Origin: Photobacterium swingsii
Lineage (GTDB): Bacteria > Pseudomonadota > Gammaproteobacteria > Enterobacterales > Vibrionaceae
Assembly (NCBI RefSeq): GCF_024346715.1
Contig: NZ_AP024852.1
Coordinates: 2,852,001-2,916,000, forward strand
DNA: 64,000 bases
Direction: 5' to 3'
The position numbers and the translations under genes were made by a program. The notes beneath the pieces were generated by a model. That model was not told the origin of the DNA and did not search any database. It worked only from the letters and a program-made list of their open reading frames with translations. Positions 12,105 to 18,797 of this stretch are shown here, in pieces (position 1 is the stretch's first letter; each line of letters starts with the position of its first letter).

Positions 12105-12150
12105 CAAAAAAGCGAAGCTACTTATCCAAATAGGTATCAGTATCTTCGCT
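12105..12150 (-). terminator. Terminator of the DyP peroxidase gene
   Basis: On the minus strand, AGCGAAG / CTTCGCT followed by T6; 61 bp beyond the peroxidase stop. It faces the pts terminator. Confidence 0.7.
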
Positions 12151-12210
12151 TCTTACATTGCTCTGCCAGTCTAACGACGAGACCTCCTCGTTACACTAAG
12201 CAACTCACAA

Positions 12211-13107
12211 CTATAAACCTGCTAGCATTTCTGCTGATGGTGCAAAGAAGTATGCACCTGTCACTGCAGAGGTAAAGCGTAGCATTTGATCTGTTTTGCC
12301 ATCAATCTCACCGTACATGCTTTCTAGCATTGTTTTAAAGTTATGCTGTGTATGACAGTAAGCAATGAATAGCAGACCATGGTCACCTGTTACAGAGCCA
12401 TACGGTAGACTGTGACGAACAATCTTAAGCCCTTTGCCTTCTTCTTTAATATCGACACGACCAACATGAGATTGAGCGGGAACATCCTCAAGCTCAATAG
12501 AGTCAGGCTTAGTACGACCAATCACCTTCTCTTGTGCTGCTACGTTCAAACGATTCCAAGCCGGTAAGTTGTGTACAAAACGCTGTACCATCACAAAACT
12601 ACCACCAGCAAAATCGCCATCTTTAATCACCGCAACCTCTTGGCGAGATTCATCGGTTTTCGGGTTTTCAGTGCCATCAATGAAATCAGTCATGTCACGC
12701 GCGTCAAGATACTTAAAGCCATAGGTTTCATCCATGACTTCTACATCTGTAGCAATTGGCGTTAAGAACTGACGTAATAAATAGAAGTTAAGATCATGAC
12801 GACTTGCATTAACGTGAAGTAGAATATCGCCACCCGTTGCCGGTGCCACAATATCCCCTTGTCCTAGCGCTTTAAAATCTTCAAAGTTTTCAGGGCAACC
12901 TCGATCTAGCGATGTCCAAAAAGCTTTACCAAATGCAACACTCGCACGTAAATTGGCGTCAATCTGCTGTGTATTCAAACTTTCAACAACAGAGTGAAGA
13001 CGCTTACATTGCTCAAGTACAGCGTGTTTGTCACCAATCACTTTCATGACAACATACAGCGCAAATGGTCCCGCACTAGGGATTATTGCAGGCTGAGCGA
13101 TAGACAT
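12211..13107 (-). CDS. Dye-decolorising (DyP-type) heme peroxidase, YfeX-like
   Basis: 298 aa without a signal peptide, hence cytoplasmic. The diagnostic GXXDG motif is present as FIDGTENP, with the catalytic Asp, and the proximal heme histidine is in RFVHNLPAWNRL; the distal arginine region RHSLPYGSVTGDHGLLFIAYCH is conserved. DyP/YfeX enzymes oxidise dyes or porphyrins with H2O2; the physiological substrate is unclear. GGGAGA ribosome site. Stands alone between convergent crr and the divergent GGDEF gene. Confidence 0.92.
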   Translation of the reverse strand: MSIAQPAIIPSAGPFALYVVMKVIGDKHAVLEQCKRLHSVVESLNTQQIDANLRASVAFGKAFWTSLDRGCPENFEDFKALGQGDIVAPATGGDILLHVNASRHDLNFYLLRQFLTPIATDVEVMDETYGFKYLDARDMTDFIDGTENPKTDESRQEVAVIKDGDFAGGSFVMVQRFVHNLPAWNRLNVAAQEKVIGRTKPDSIELEDVPAQSHVGRVDIKEEGKGLKIVRHSLPYGSVTGDHGLLFIAYCHTQHNFKTMLESMYGEIDGKTDQMLRFTSAVTGAYFFAPSAEMLAGL

Positions 13108-13273
13108 ATTTATCTCCCGAATATTTATTGCTAAGACATTCTTAATTATTGATTATAAAGCCAATTATCAATAACTTCCAGAACACAGTCAGTCATCACA
13201 TAGGTAGCGATAAAACCTTTACACAGCTGACTGGTTTTACATATATTACTCGCGGCTTTCTCTTTGACTGACG

Positions 13274-14872
13274 ATGTTTCATATTGTGAACCACATTCGA
13301 CTTACCATATTACTCTTACTAACTATATTTGCTAGCGCAAGCGATGGTGCAACTGAAACTGTCTCTTTACAGTTACGTTGGTCACACCAAGCGGAATTTG
13401 CAGGATTTTATATGGCGAAAGAGCATGGGTTTTACCGAGATATGGGGCTTCACGTTACCATTCACCCTGGCGGTAACGGACAGAGTGCACTAGGATCTGT
13501 GCTTAACCGTGATGTGGATTTTGGGGTAGGTAATACCGAGGTTTTGGTCGCTTATAGCCAAGGGTTACCACTGGTTGCACTCGCGAATATTTATCAACGC
13601 TCCCCTTCTGTTTTAATCACCAAAAAAAACGCTAGGATCGACTCGATTAAGCAGCTTGCTGGCAAGCGTATTATGATGTTTGGTGGTAACGAAGACGCAG
13701 AACTCATTGCGATGCTTACCAAAAATGGGGTTGGCATTAATGATTTTCAGCAAATAAAAACCAGCAGTAACATTAAGGATTTACTTACAGACGAGGTGGA
13801 TGCTTATAGTGGCTACCTGACCAATGAGCCTTTCTTGTTAAACCAACAGGGAATAGAAACAACTATCTATGATCCTACGGATTATGGGATCTACTTTTAC
13901 AGCGATATCATATTCACTCATCAAGATCTCATTGCCAAGCGTCCGCATGTCGTTAAAGCCTTTCGTGCTGCTAGTTTAAAAGGCTGGGAATACGCACTAA
14001 AAAACCTACCTGAAACGCTCGATGTGTTAGAAACATACGACACAGGTAAAAGTCGTGCCTTTCTCTACAGTGAATTATTAGCCAGTAAAACAATGATCAT
14101 GCCAGATCTGGTTGAGCTGGGTCATATGAATATTACGCGTTGGCAGGGCATTGCTGATGAGCTGTATCACCTCAATATCATCCCTTCTACTCATATTGAT
14201 GATAAGTTTATCTTTCCGCTACAAGAGTTGAACCAGTACCTTCAACTTAAACCTTGGCTAAATATTATCGCTGTACTTTTTATCTTATGTTTAATGGCAC
14301 TTGGGTATTATTTGTGGATTAACCATAAACTCAAGCAAGAGATAAGTCGCCGCATCCAATCGGAAGAAAAAGCAGAAAAAATTGCACGCAAAGACATGCT
14401 TACGGGGGTTGCCAATCGCTATGCTTTAATAGAAACCCTTCACAAAACAATAAATAGCAAAGCGATTCAACAATCCCCGCCTGCTTTACTATTTATTGAT
14501 CTCGACAACTTCAAAATCGTCAATGATACCTTTGGCCACCAAACGGGAGATCGAGTACTTCAGCAGTTTTGTTTTCGAATGAATGGGTTATTGCAAGGGT
14601 CTGCTTTCTTCGCTCGCTTAGCAGGCGATGAGTTTATTATCTTAATGACAAAATCCAGCGCAGAAGATGTCGACACCTTGATCAACAAGATCACCGAACA
14701 GGCAGAAAAACCGTTTGTGATTGGTGGTAATACTGTCTCTATCGGAGCCAGTATTGGGGTTACTTATTACCGCAATGGTGACACACCTGAGTATTTCCTT
14801 TCACGCGCTGACAGCCATATGTACGGCAATAAAAAACGCTCCCGTCAGGAGCGCTTTAAAGAAGTGATATAG
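13274..14872 (+). CDS. THI5/NMT1-like periplasmic sensor fused to a GGDEF diguanylate cyclase
   Basis: 532 aa. Signal peptide (to about residue 25), then an SsuA/THI5-like binding-protein domain (LQLRWSHQAEFAGFYMAKEHGF; LITKKNARIDSIKQLAGKRI) to about 315, one membrane helix (about 328-348), a short coiled-coil stretch (HKLKQEISRRIQSEEKAEK) and a GGDEF domain beginning DMLTGVANR. The active-site motif is AGDEF (450-454), a variant usually still compatible with cyclic-di-GMP synthesis; no RxxD inhibitory site precedes it. Inferred role: a small thiamine-precursor- or alkylsulfonate-like ligand bound in the periplasm tunes c-di-GMP. No ABC permease or ATPase neighbours, so it is a receptor rather than a transporter part. 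No good ribosome site is visible. Confidence 0.85.
   Translation: MFHIVNHIRLTILLLLTIFASASDGATETVSLQLRWSHQAEFAGFYMAKEHGFYRDMGLHVTIHPGGNGQSALGSVLNRDVDFGVGNTEVLVAYSQGLPLVALANIYQRSPSVLITKKNARIDSIKQLAGKRIMMFGGNEDAELIAMLTKNGVGINDFQQIKTSSNIKDLLTDEVDAYSGYLTNEPFLLNQQGIETTIYDPTDYGIYFYSDIIFTHQDLIAKRPHVVKAFRAASLKGWEYALKNLPETLDVLETYDTGKSRAFLYSELLASKTMIMPDLVELGHMNITRWQGIADELYHLNIIPSTHIDDKFIFPLQELNQYLQLKPWLNIIAVLFILCLMALGYYLWINHKLKQEISRRIQSEEKAEKIARKDMLTGVANRYALIETLHKTINSKAIQQSPPALLFIDLDNFKIVNDTFGHQTGDRVLQQFCFRMNGLLQGSAFFARLAGDEFIILMTKSSAEDVDTLINKITEQAEKPFVIGGNTVSIGASIGVTYYRNGDTPEYFLSRADSHMYGNKKRSRQERFKEVI
14831..14853 (-). terminator. Minus-strand terminator embedded in the 3' end of the GGDEF gene
   Basis: CGCTCC / GGAGCG stem (14837-14842 with 14848-14853), 5-nt loop, T6 on the minus strand, 41 bp beyond the stop of the 14894-15298 gene. 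The same bases encode KKRSRQE of the convergent GGDEF protein. Confidence 0.7.
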
Positions 14873-14893
14873 ACAGCTAAGCCACGTTTTGAG

Positions 14894-15298
14894 TTATACC
14901 GATGTCACTTCAATTTGTAATTTCACTTGCTGATTTGCATCGTCATCGACCGATTCAAATGAAGCTGGGGTGTTTAAACCCGTTGATAATGTTGGCGCAA
15001 TAATCGTTCTCCAACCACCATCATCTAAGCGCTCTTGCACTTTAAAGGCAATTTTCAACTCTTCTGCTGAAACTTCTAACAACTCAGCACTGCCGACAAG
15101 CTCTCGGCGTGTAGTGCCTTGCTCATCAGTATCAAAAAATACAGTTTCTTCGCCTGGTAGCAAGGACAGCGATGTATTAACGGTTTGCTTGCTGTCTGCA
15201 CCCGTTAATTCAAAATTGACATCCAATAGCCAGTCAGCCATTGCTAACGGGCTTAGTAGCGCACTGAAAAGGACTAGCCCTTTACTCCATTCGTTCAT
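14894..15298 (-). CDS. Small periplasmic protein of unknown function
   Basis: 134 aa with a signal peptide ending at ...SPLAMA (about residue 21). The mature part is acidic, beta-strand rich and Cys-free (WLLDVNFELTGADSKQTV; LKIAFKVQERLDDGGWRTII), resembling a small soluble periplasmic or pilin-assembly-like fold, but I recognise no family. GAGAGGTAAAG ribosome site. Lies 5 bp downstream of the DUF2919 gene on the same strand, so probably co-transcribed with it. Confidence 0.6.
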   Translation of the reverse strand: MNEWSKGLVLFSALLSPLAMADWLLDVNFELTGADSKQTVNTSLSLLPGEETVFFDTDEQGTTRRELVGSAELLEVSAEELKIAFKVQERLDDGGWRTIIAPTLSTGLNTPASFESVDDDANQQVKLQIEVTSV

Positions 15299-15303
15299 TT
15301 GCT

Positions 15304-15765
15304 TTACCTCTCTAAAGGTTTATCTGCAAAAGTATTCTTCACACGCGTGCTTCTGAGCAAATACATAGTCAGCCAAGCTGTAATGACGATCATTACGCCA
15401 TTAGGCCAACTAAACACACCTTGTGTCATGAACAAGTGATACGTTTGCAATAAACAATCTGACAAATAAGCGGCGAGTAATAATAATTTTCCGTGCCGCC
15501 ATATATAACTGCTTATTTTATTATGCTTATGCCTTTGCCCACTGAGCCAAGCTAACAATATGCTTGGTAACCCTAGCAGCAGGCCAACATAGAGACTTTC
15601 TTTTATTGGATAGAATAGAGTGAGCAGCTGTGATCCCTGCTGACGACTGGCTCCTGCCATCACAAACACAATCCAGGCTTTAGCGCTAAACGCTAATGTC
15701 AGCCATAACATTGGAGAAGGCTTTAACAAACCATGCTCATCATAAGCACTAAATGAATACCGCAA
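15304..15765 (-). CDS. DUF2919 inner-membrane protein (YfeZ-like)
   Basis: 153 aa with four hydrophobic helices (about 20-38, 54-72, 91-108, 121-137). Matches DUF2919 by its N-terminal YDEHGLLKPSPMLWLTLAFSAKAWIVFV. Function unknown. The start codon is TTG, backed by AGGAG 6 nt upstream; no in-frame ATG occurs before residue 19. First gene of a two-gene transcript with the small periplasmic protein. Confidence 0.75.
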   Translation of the reverse strand: MRYSFSAYDEHGLLKPSPMLWLTLAFSAKAWIVFVMAGASRQQGSQLLTLFYPIKESLYVGLLLGLPSILLAWLSGQRHKHNKISSYIWRHGKLLLLAAYLSDCLLQTYHLFMTQGVFSWPNGVMIVITAWLTMYLLRSTRVKNTFADKPLER

Positions 15766-16225
15766 AATTGCTCCTACTTACCACGGGTGTCTTGCTATAC
15801 CTATGTCTAAGCTATGGTGGCGCAGTACTCTATATTCAACCCAACATTAAGTTTGTCGTAGCACCATAAATTATCCAGTACAAATAAAAACCCTACTTTT
15901 GTAATTCTGTGGTGCATCGCACTCTTTCACTTAGTAAGTTGTAGCTTAGATCACAAATTTTGAGTAAAACTTTCAATAAAAATGAATTTTAGACATAAGT
16001 AACAGATTTATCACCGAAGAATAAAACACAGCGCAATTACCCTCTTAGGCATTTAAATTCAACAGCTTATATAAAAACCACGAGGTGTGAATAATATTTC
16101 AGCTTATATTAATTTGTTGAAATATTCCTACATAACCACAAAATATCCATCACCCTTCTCCTTCTCCTATTCAATGAAAATTCACGTATAATTAGCACCA
16201 ATGAGCACTAACCTTATGGATTTCA
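15766..16225. other. Intergenic region, 460 bp
   Basis: Divergent spacer between the DUF2919 and DUF2956 genes. A TATAAT at 16187-16192, 33 bp before the DUF2956 ATG, is a likely -10 box, but its -35 is poor. No small gene or strong hairpin recognised. Confidence 0.4.
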
Positions 16226-16564
16226 ATGACTAACTCAAAGCAACGTCAAGCCCCATCGCAAGAAACACAAGACGAAGCACTAAAAATTGCACGTGCAACC
16301 CAAAAGACAGGTCAGACAAAAGAGCAGACAAAATTAATAGCTCAGGGTATTCAGAAAGGCATTGAGCAGTACAAGAAACAACAAAAATCGAAAGCACGTG
16401 AACGTGATAAACTGCGTAAGAAACAAGCTAAAGACAACAATACATCAGCAGTAAAAACAGAAGAGGCTTCAACAGCCCCACAGATTGAATACAAGCAGCA
16501 TTGGCTACCTTGGGTATTACTGGTCGCCTCATGGGGTGTATTTGCCTTCTATCTGCTAGGGTAA
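16226..16564 (+). CDS. DUF2956 membrane-anchored small protein
   Basis: 112 aa. Contains the family block EALKIARATQKTGQTKEQTK followed by LIAQGIQKGIEQYKKQQKSK, then a highly basic coiled-coil-like stretch and one C-terminal membrane helix (HWLPWVLLVASWGVFAFYLLG). Tail-anchored topology with the charged part in the cytoplasm is likely. Function unknown; the family is typical of Vibrio, Photobacterium and Shewanella. Confidence 0.8.
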   Translation: MTNSKQRQAPSQETQDEALKIARATQKTGQTKEQTKLIAQGIQKGIEQYKKQQKSKARERDKLRKKQAKDNNTSAVKTEEASTAPQIEYKQHWLPWVLLVASWGVFAFYLLG

Positions 16565-16640
16565 TATCAAGAAGTTATAGCTAACACTGTATCTCTATGC
16601 GAATCGTGTTCCGTTAGTCAGCGTCATTACAAGGATCTGT

Positions 16641-17090
16641 ATGAAAAAGTACTTAGTTCGACTCCCTTTGCTCGCAACTTTCACATTACTGCAAGCATGT
16701 TCTAATGCCGATAGCGTCGATATCGCAAATCGTACAGGCTTACCTTGCAAGGATAAACCTAATTGCGTCTCTACCTCTGATGAGCGCGCTGAGTATCATC
16801 TTGCAGTATTTGACCTATCAGAAGCAGGCAGCAGCAATTGGCAGCAAATTGAAGAAATTGCTTTAGCGTTACCAGGGGCTCGATTAGGCGCGCGATCTCA
16901 GCAGTATATTCGCGTCGAATGTGTCAGTAGCGTATTCAAGTTTGTTGATGATTTTGAAATTCACCAAGTAGGTAGCAAGCTACAAGTTCGCTCAGAGTCC
17001 CGAACGGGCTACTCTGATTTTGGCGTAAACCGTGAACGTGCTGATACATTTAGGGAGCAATTACGCCAAGCGAAGCTGCTTATCGATTAG
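16641..17090 (+). CDS. DUF1499 lipoprotein
   Basis: 149 aa. Lipobox TLLQACSN (Cys at about 20) predicts a lipoprotein, followed by the DUF1499 hallmark CKDKPNCVSTSDE and the C-terminal FKFVDDFEIHQVGSKLQVRSESRTGYSDFGVNRERAD-type region. Function unknown; DUF1499 proteins are envelope-associated. AAGGAT ribosome site. Probably an independent gene downstream of DUF2956. Confidence 0.8.
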   Translation: MKKYLVRLPLLATFTLLQACSNADSVDIANRTGLPCKDKPNCVSTSDERAEYHLAVFDLSEAGSSNWQQIEEIALALPGARLGARSQQYIRVECVSSVFKFVDDFEIHQVGSKLQVRSESRTGYSDFGVNRERADTFREQLRQAKLLID

Positions 17091-17166
17091 GAGGGGGCGT
17101 ACTTGCTAATACAGCCCCATTCAATGTAGAGCATTTATCTATTAAACAGGTTTAGCAAAAAACAAA

Positions 17167-17196
17167 TTGGTAATAATTCTCATTTAGATCTATAGT
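17167..17196 (+). promoter_or_regulatory. Promoter with embedded Fur box
   Basis: TTGGTA (-35, 17167-17172), 18-bp spacer, TATAGT (-10, 17191-17196). The spacer and -35 contain GGTAATAATTCTCATTT (17169-17185), a good match to the Fur consensus GATAATGATAATCATTATC. Bound Fur would cover the promoter, so the small gene behind it should be iron-repressed. Confidence 0.65.
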
Positions 17197-17228
17197 GTTT
17201 CCATCAACATATTTAGATGGAGCTCATC

Positions 17229-17441
17229 ATGGATCGACCAACATTTCTTGTTTTTAGCTTTATTGGTTTACTCCTAATGGCGATGCTGCATCTAGGCGAA
17301 ATTTGGCTTAACCATGACACCTTGAATGTGGCGCATTTCATTTTAGAGTGGCTACCGCTTTATACCGTCTGGATTATGCTTCTTGTTATTGGGCTGTTTA
17401 AGCGTATATCTACCACACAACCACCTCATGTACACCCATAA
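17229..17441 (+). CDS. Small membrane protein, putatively Fur-repressed
   Basis: 70 aa from ATG at 17229, chosen because GGAG lies 6 nt upstream (an ATG at 17217 overlaps this site). Two membrane helices: residues about 4-22 (FLVFSFIGLLLMAMLHLGEI) and 38-58 (LEWLPLYTVWIMLLVIGLF); C-terminal tail TTQPPHVHP could bind metal through its histidines. No family recognised. The Fur-box promoter and own terminator make it a single-gene transcription unit, suggesting a role when iron is scarce. Confidence 0.65.
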   Translation: MDRPTFLVFSFIGLLLMAMLHLGEIWLNHDTLNVAHFILEWLPLYTVWIMLLVIGLFKRISTTQPPHVHP

Positions 17442-17451
17442 TAGCAACCAT

Positions 17452-17482
17452 AAAAAAACCACGCCAAATGACGTGGTTTTTT
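17452..17482. terminator. Bidirectional terminator
   Basis: AAAAAAACCACG / CGTGGTTTTTT stem around a CCAAATGA loop; serves the small membrane-protein gene on the plus strand and the nap operon on the minus strand. Confidence 0.85.
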
Positions 17483-17507
17483 AGTTTTGTAAGCAGATAC
17501 TATGCTA

Positions 17508-17642
17508 TCAAGCGTTCTTATCTTTACCTAAAGACAACAACCAAATTGAGATAGCGGCAACCGCAGCAAAGCCTGATAAGATGATTACTGGCATTGCGGC
17601 ATAACCAAGTACATGCCAGATAATCGACTCTAAAGTACTCAT
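17508..17642 (-). CDS. TIGR02808-type short membrane protein at the end of the nap operon
   Basis: 44 aa: begins MSTLESIIWHVLGYAAMPV and ends WLLSLGKDKNA, one membrane helix. It matches my recollection of the TIGR02808 short-protein family found next to nap genes in Vibrio relatives. Ribosome site AAGGGG 9-13 nt upstream, 21 bp after the napC stop, followed by the terminator at 17452-17482, so it is the last gene of napFDABC. Function unknown; possibly a Nap complex accessory. Confidence 0.75.
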   Translation of the reverse strand: MSTLESIIWHVLGYAAMPVIILSGFAAVAAISIWLLSLGKDKNA

Positions 17643-17663
17643 CGCTCATTTACCCCTTAGTTA

Positions 17664-18236
17664 TTACCAGCCTTCAACATCTTTCATATCAGGCAGTTTA
17701 TGTGCAATACCCTTGTGACAGTCTACACATGTTTTATCGCCTGAAGCCAATGCTGTCGAGTGCTGTTTAACACTGCGAGGACCTTGTTCTGAGAAATCCA
17801 TGTAATCGAAGTTATGACAGTTACGACACTCTTGTGAGTCGTTATCTTTCATACGCTTCCATTCACGATGAGCTAAATGACCTCGGCGCTCTTGGAATTT
17901 TTCTTCCGTGCTGATTGTCCCCATCGCAAATGCTACTAGCTCTTTAGACGCTTGTACTTTACGTACAATTTTATCCGTCCAATTATGCGGTACGTGACAG
18001 TCAGAACAAATTGCACGTACACCAGAACGGTTAGAGTAGTGGATAGTTTCGCGGATCTCTTTAACGATAGGCGCGTGACAACCTGAACAGAACTCTTCGG
18101 TGTTTGTTGCTTCCATGCCGGTGTTAAACGCGCCCCAGAAAGCTAAACCACCAATAAACCCCATAAACAACACTAAACCAACAGCCACCTTACTTGGTGA
18201 TGTCATTCGGCGCCAAAACGCCTTTAATATGTTCAT
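17664..18236 (-). CDS. napC: Tetraheme cytochrome c NapC
   Basis: 190 aa NapC/NirT-type quinol dehydrogenase. One N-terminal membrane helix (about 18-38) and four CxxCH heme sites: CSGCH, CSDCH, CRNCH, CVDCH. Passes electrons from menaquinol/ubiquinol to NapB in the periplasm. 11 bp after napB. Confidence 0.95.
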   Translation of the reverse strand: MNILKAFWRRMTSPSKVAVGLVLFMGFIGGLAFWGAFNTGMEATNTEEFCSGCHAPIVKEIRETIHYSNRSGVRAICSDCHVPHNWTDKIVRKVQASKELVAFAMGTISTEEKFQERRGHLAHREWKRMKDNDSQECRNCHNFDYMDFSEQGPRSVKQHSTALASGDKTCVDCHKGIAHKLPDMKDVEGW

Positions 18237-18247
18237 AAATGCCCCTT

Positions 18248-18721
18248 TTATTCCACGCTGTCGCGTAATGCATCAACACGCTCAAAGGTGTTGCCAACTA
18301 AAGGCTTAGCATCAGCTTGGGGAACGTGGCACTGCTGACAGAAGTAACGACGAGGCGATACATCTGAAAGTACTTGGCCTTCACGGGTCTCATAGTGAGT
18401 AACACTAATTTTTGTAGCGCCCATTTCTTTCGCGTTCTTCCAGCTATGGCACGATAAACATTTATTCGCATTCAAAGATACTTCGTAGTTACGAATAGTA
18501 TGTGGAATAAGTGGTGGCTGATAAACATAATCGCTATCGATCACACCTTGGTCACGCGGATAACGTTTAAAGTCATCAGCAGGACGTGTTGTTTCAAGCT
18601 CACTTGCACCGCGAAGTGATTCTACTCCGCCAATACCGCGCTCAAACTGAGCATCGTTACTGTGCGCAATACCTGTGAATAAAAGCCCTACCGTCATAAG
18701 GGCAAGCATTAATCGTTTCAT
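18248..18721 (-). CDS. napB: Periplasmic nitrate reductase diheme subunit NapB
   Basis: 157 aa with a signal peptide (to about residue 21) and two CxxCH sites (CLSCH, CQQCH), each with the distal histidines expected of NapB. Receives electrons from NapC and passes them to NapA. A 76-bp gap containing a stable hairpin separates it from napA. Confidence 0.95.
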   Translation of the reverse strand: MKRLMLALMTVGLLFTGIAHSNDAQFERGIGGVESLRGASELETTRPADDFKRYPRDQGVIDSDYVYQPPLIPHTIRNYEVSLNANKCLSCHSWKNAKEMGATKISVTHYETREGQVLSDVSPRRYFCQQCHVPQADAKPLVGNTFERVDALRDSVE

Positions 18722-18761
18722 TCTTTTCTCCGCCTATCATGGCTAAATTCGAGGCTAATCT

Positions 18762-18784
18762 CCTGCCCTTTCAGCAAGGGCAGG
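18762..18784 (-). other. Intercistronic hairpin between napA and napB
   Basis: Perfect 9-bp stem CCTGCCCTT / AAGGGCAGG with a 5-nt loop. No T-tract follows on the minus strand, so it is more likely an mRNA-stabilising or processing structure than a terminator. Confidence 0.7.
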
Positions 18785-18797
18785 ATTGGCTAATCAA

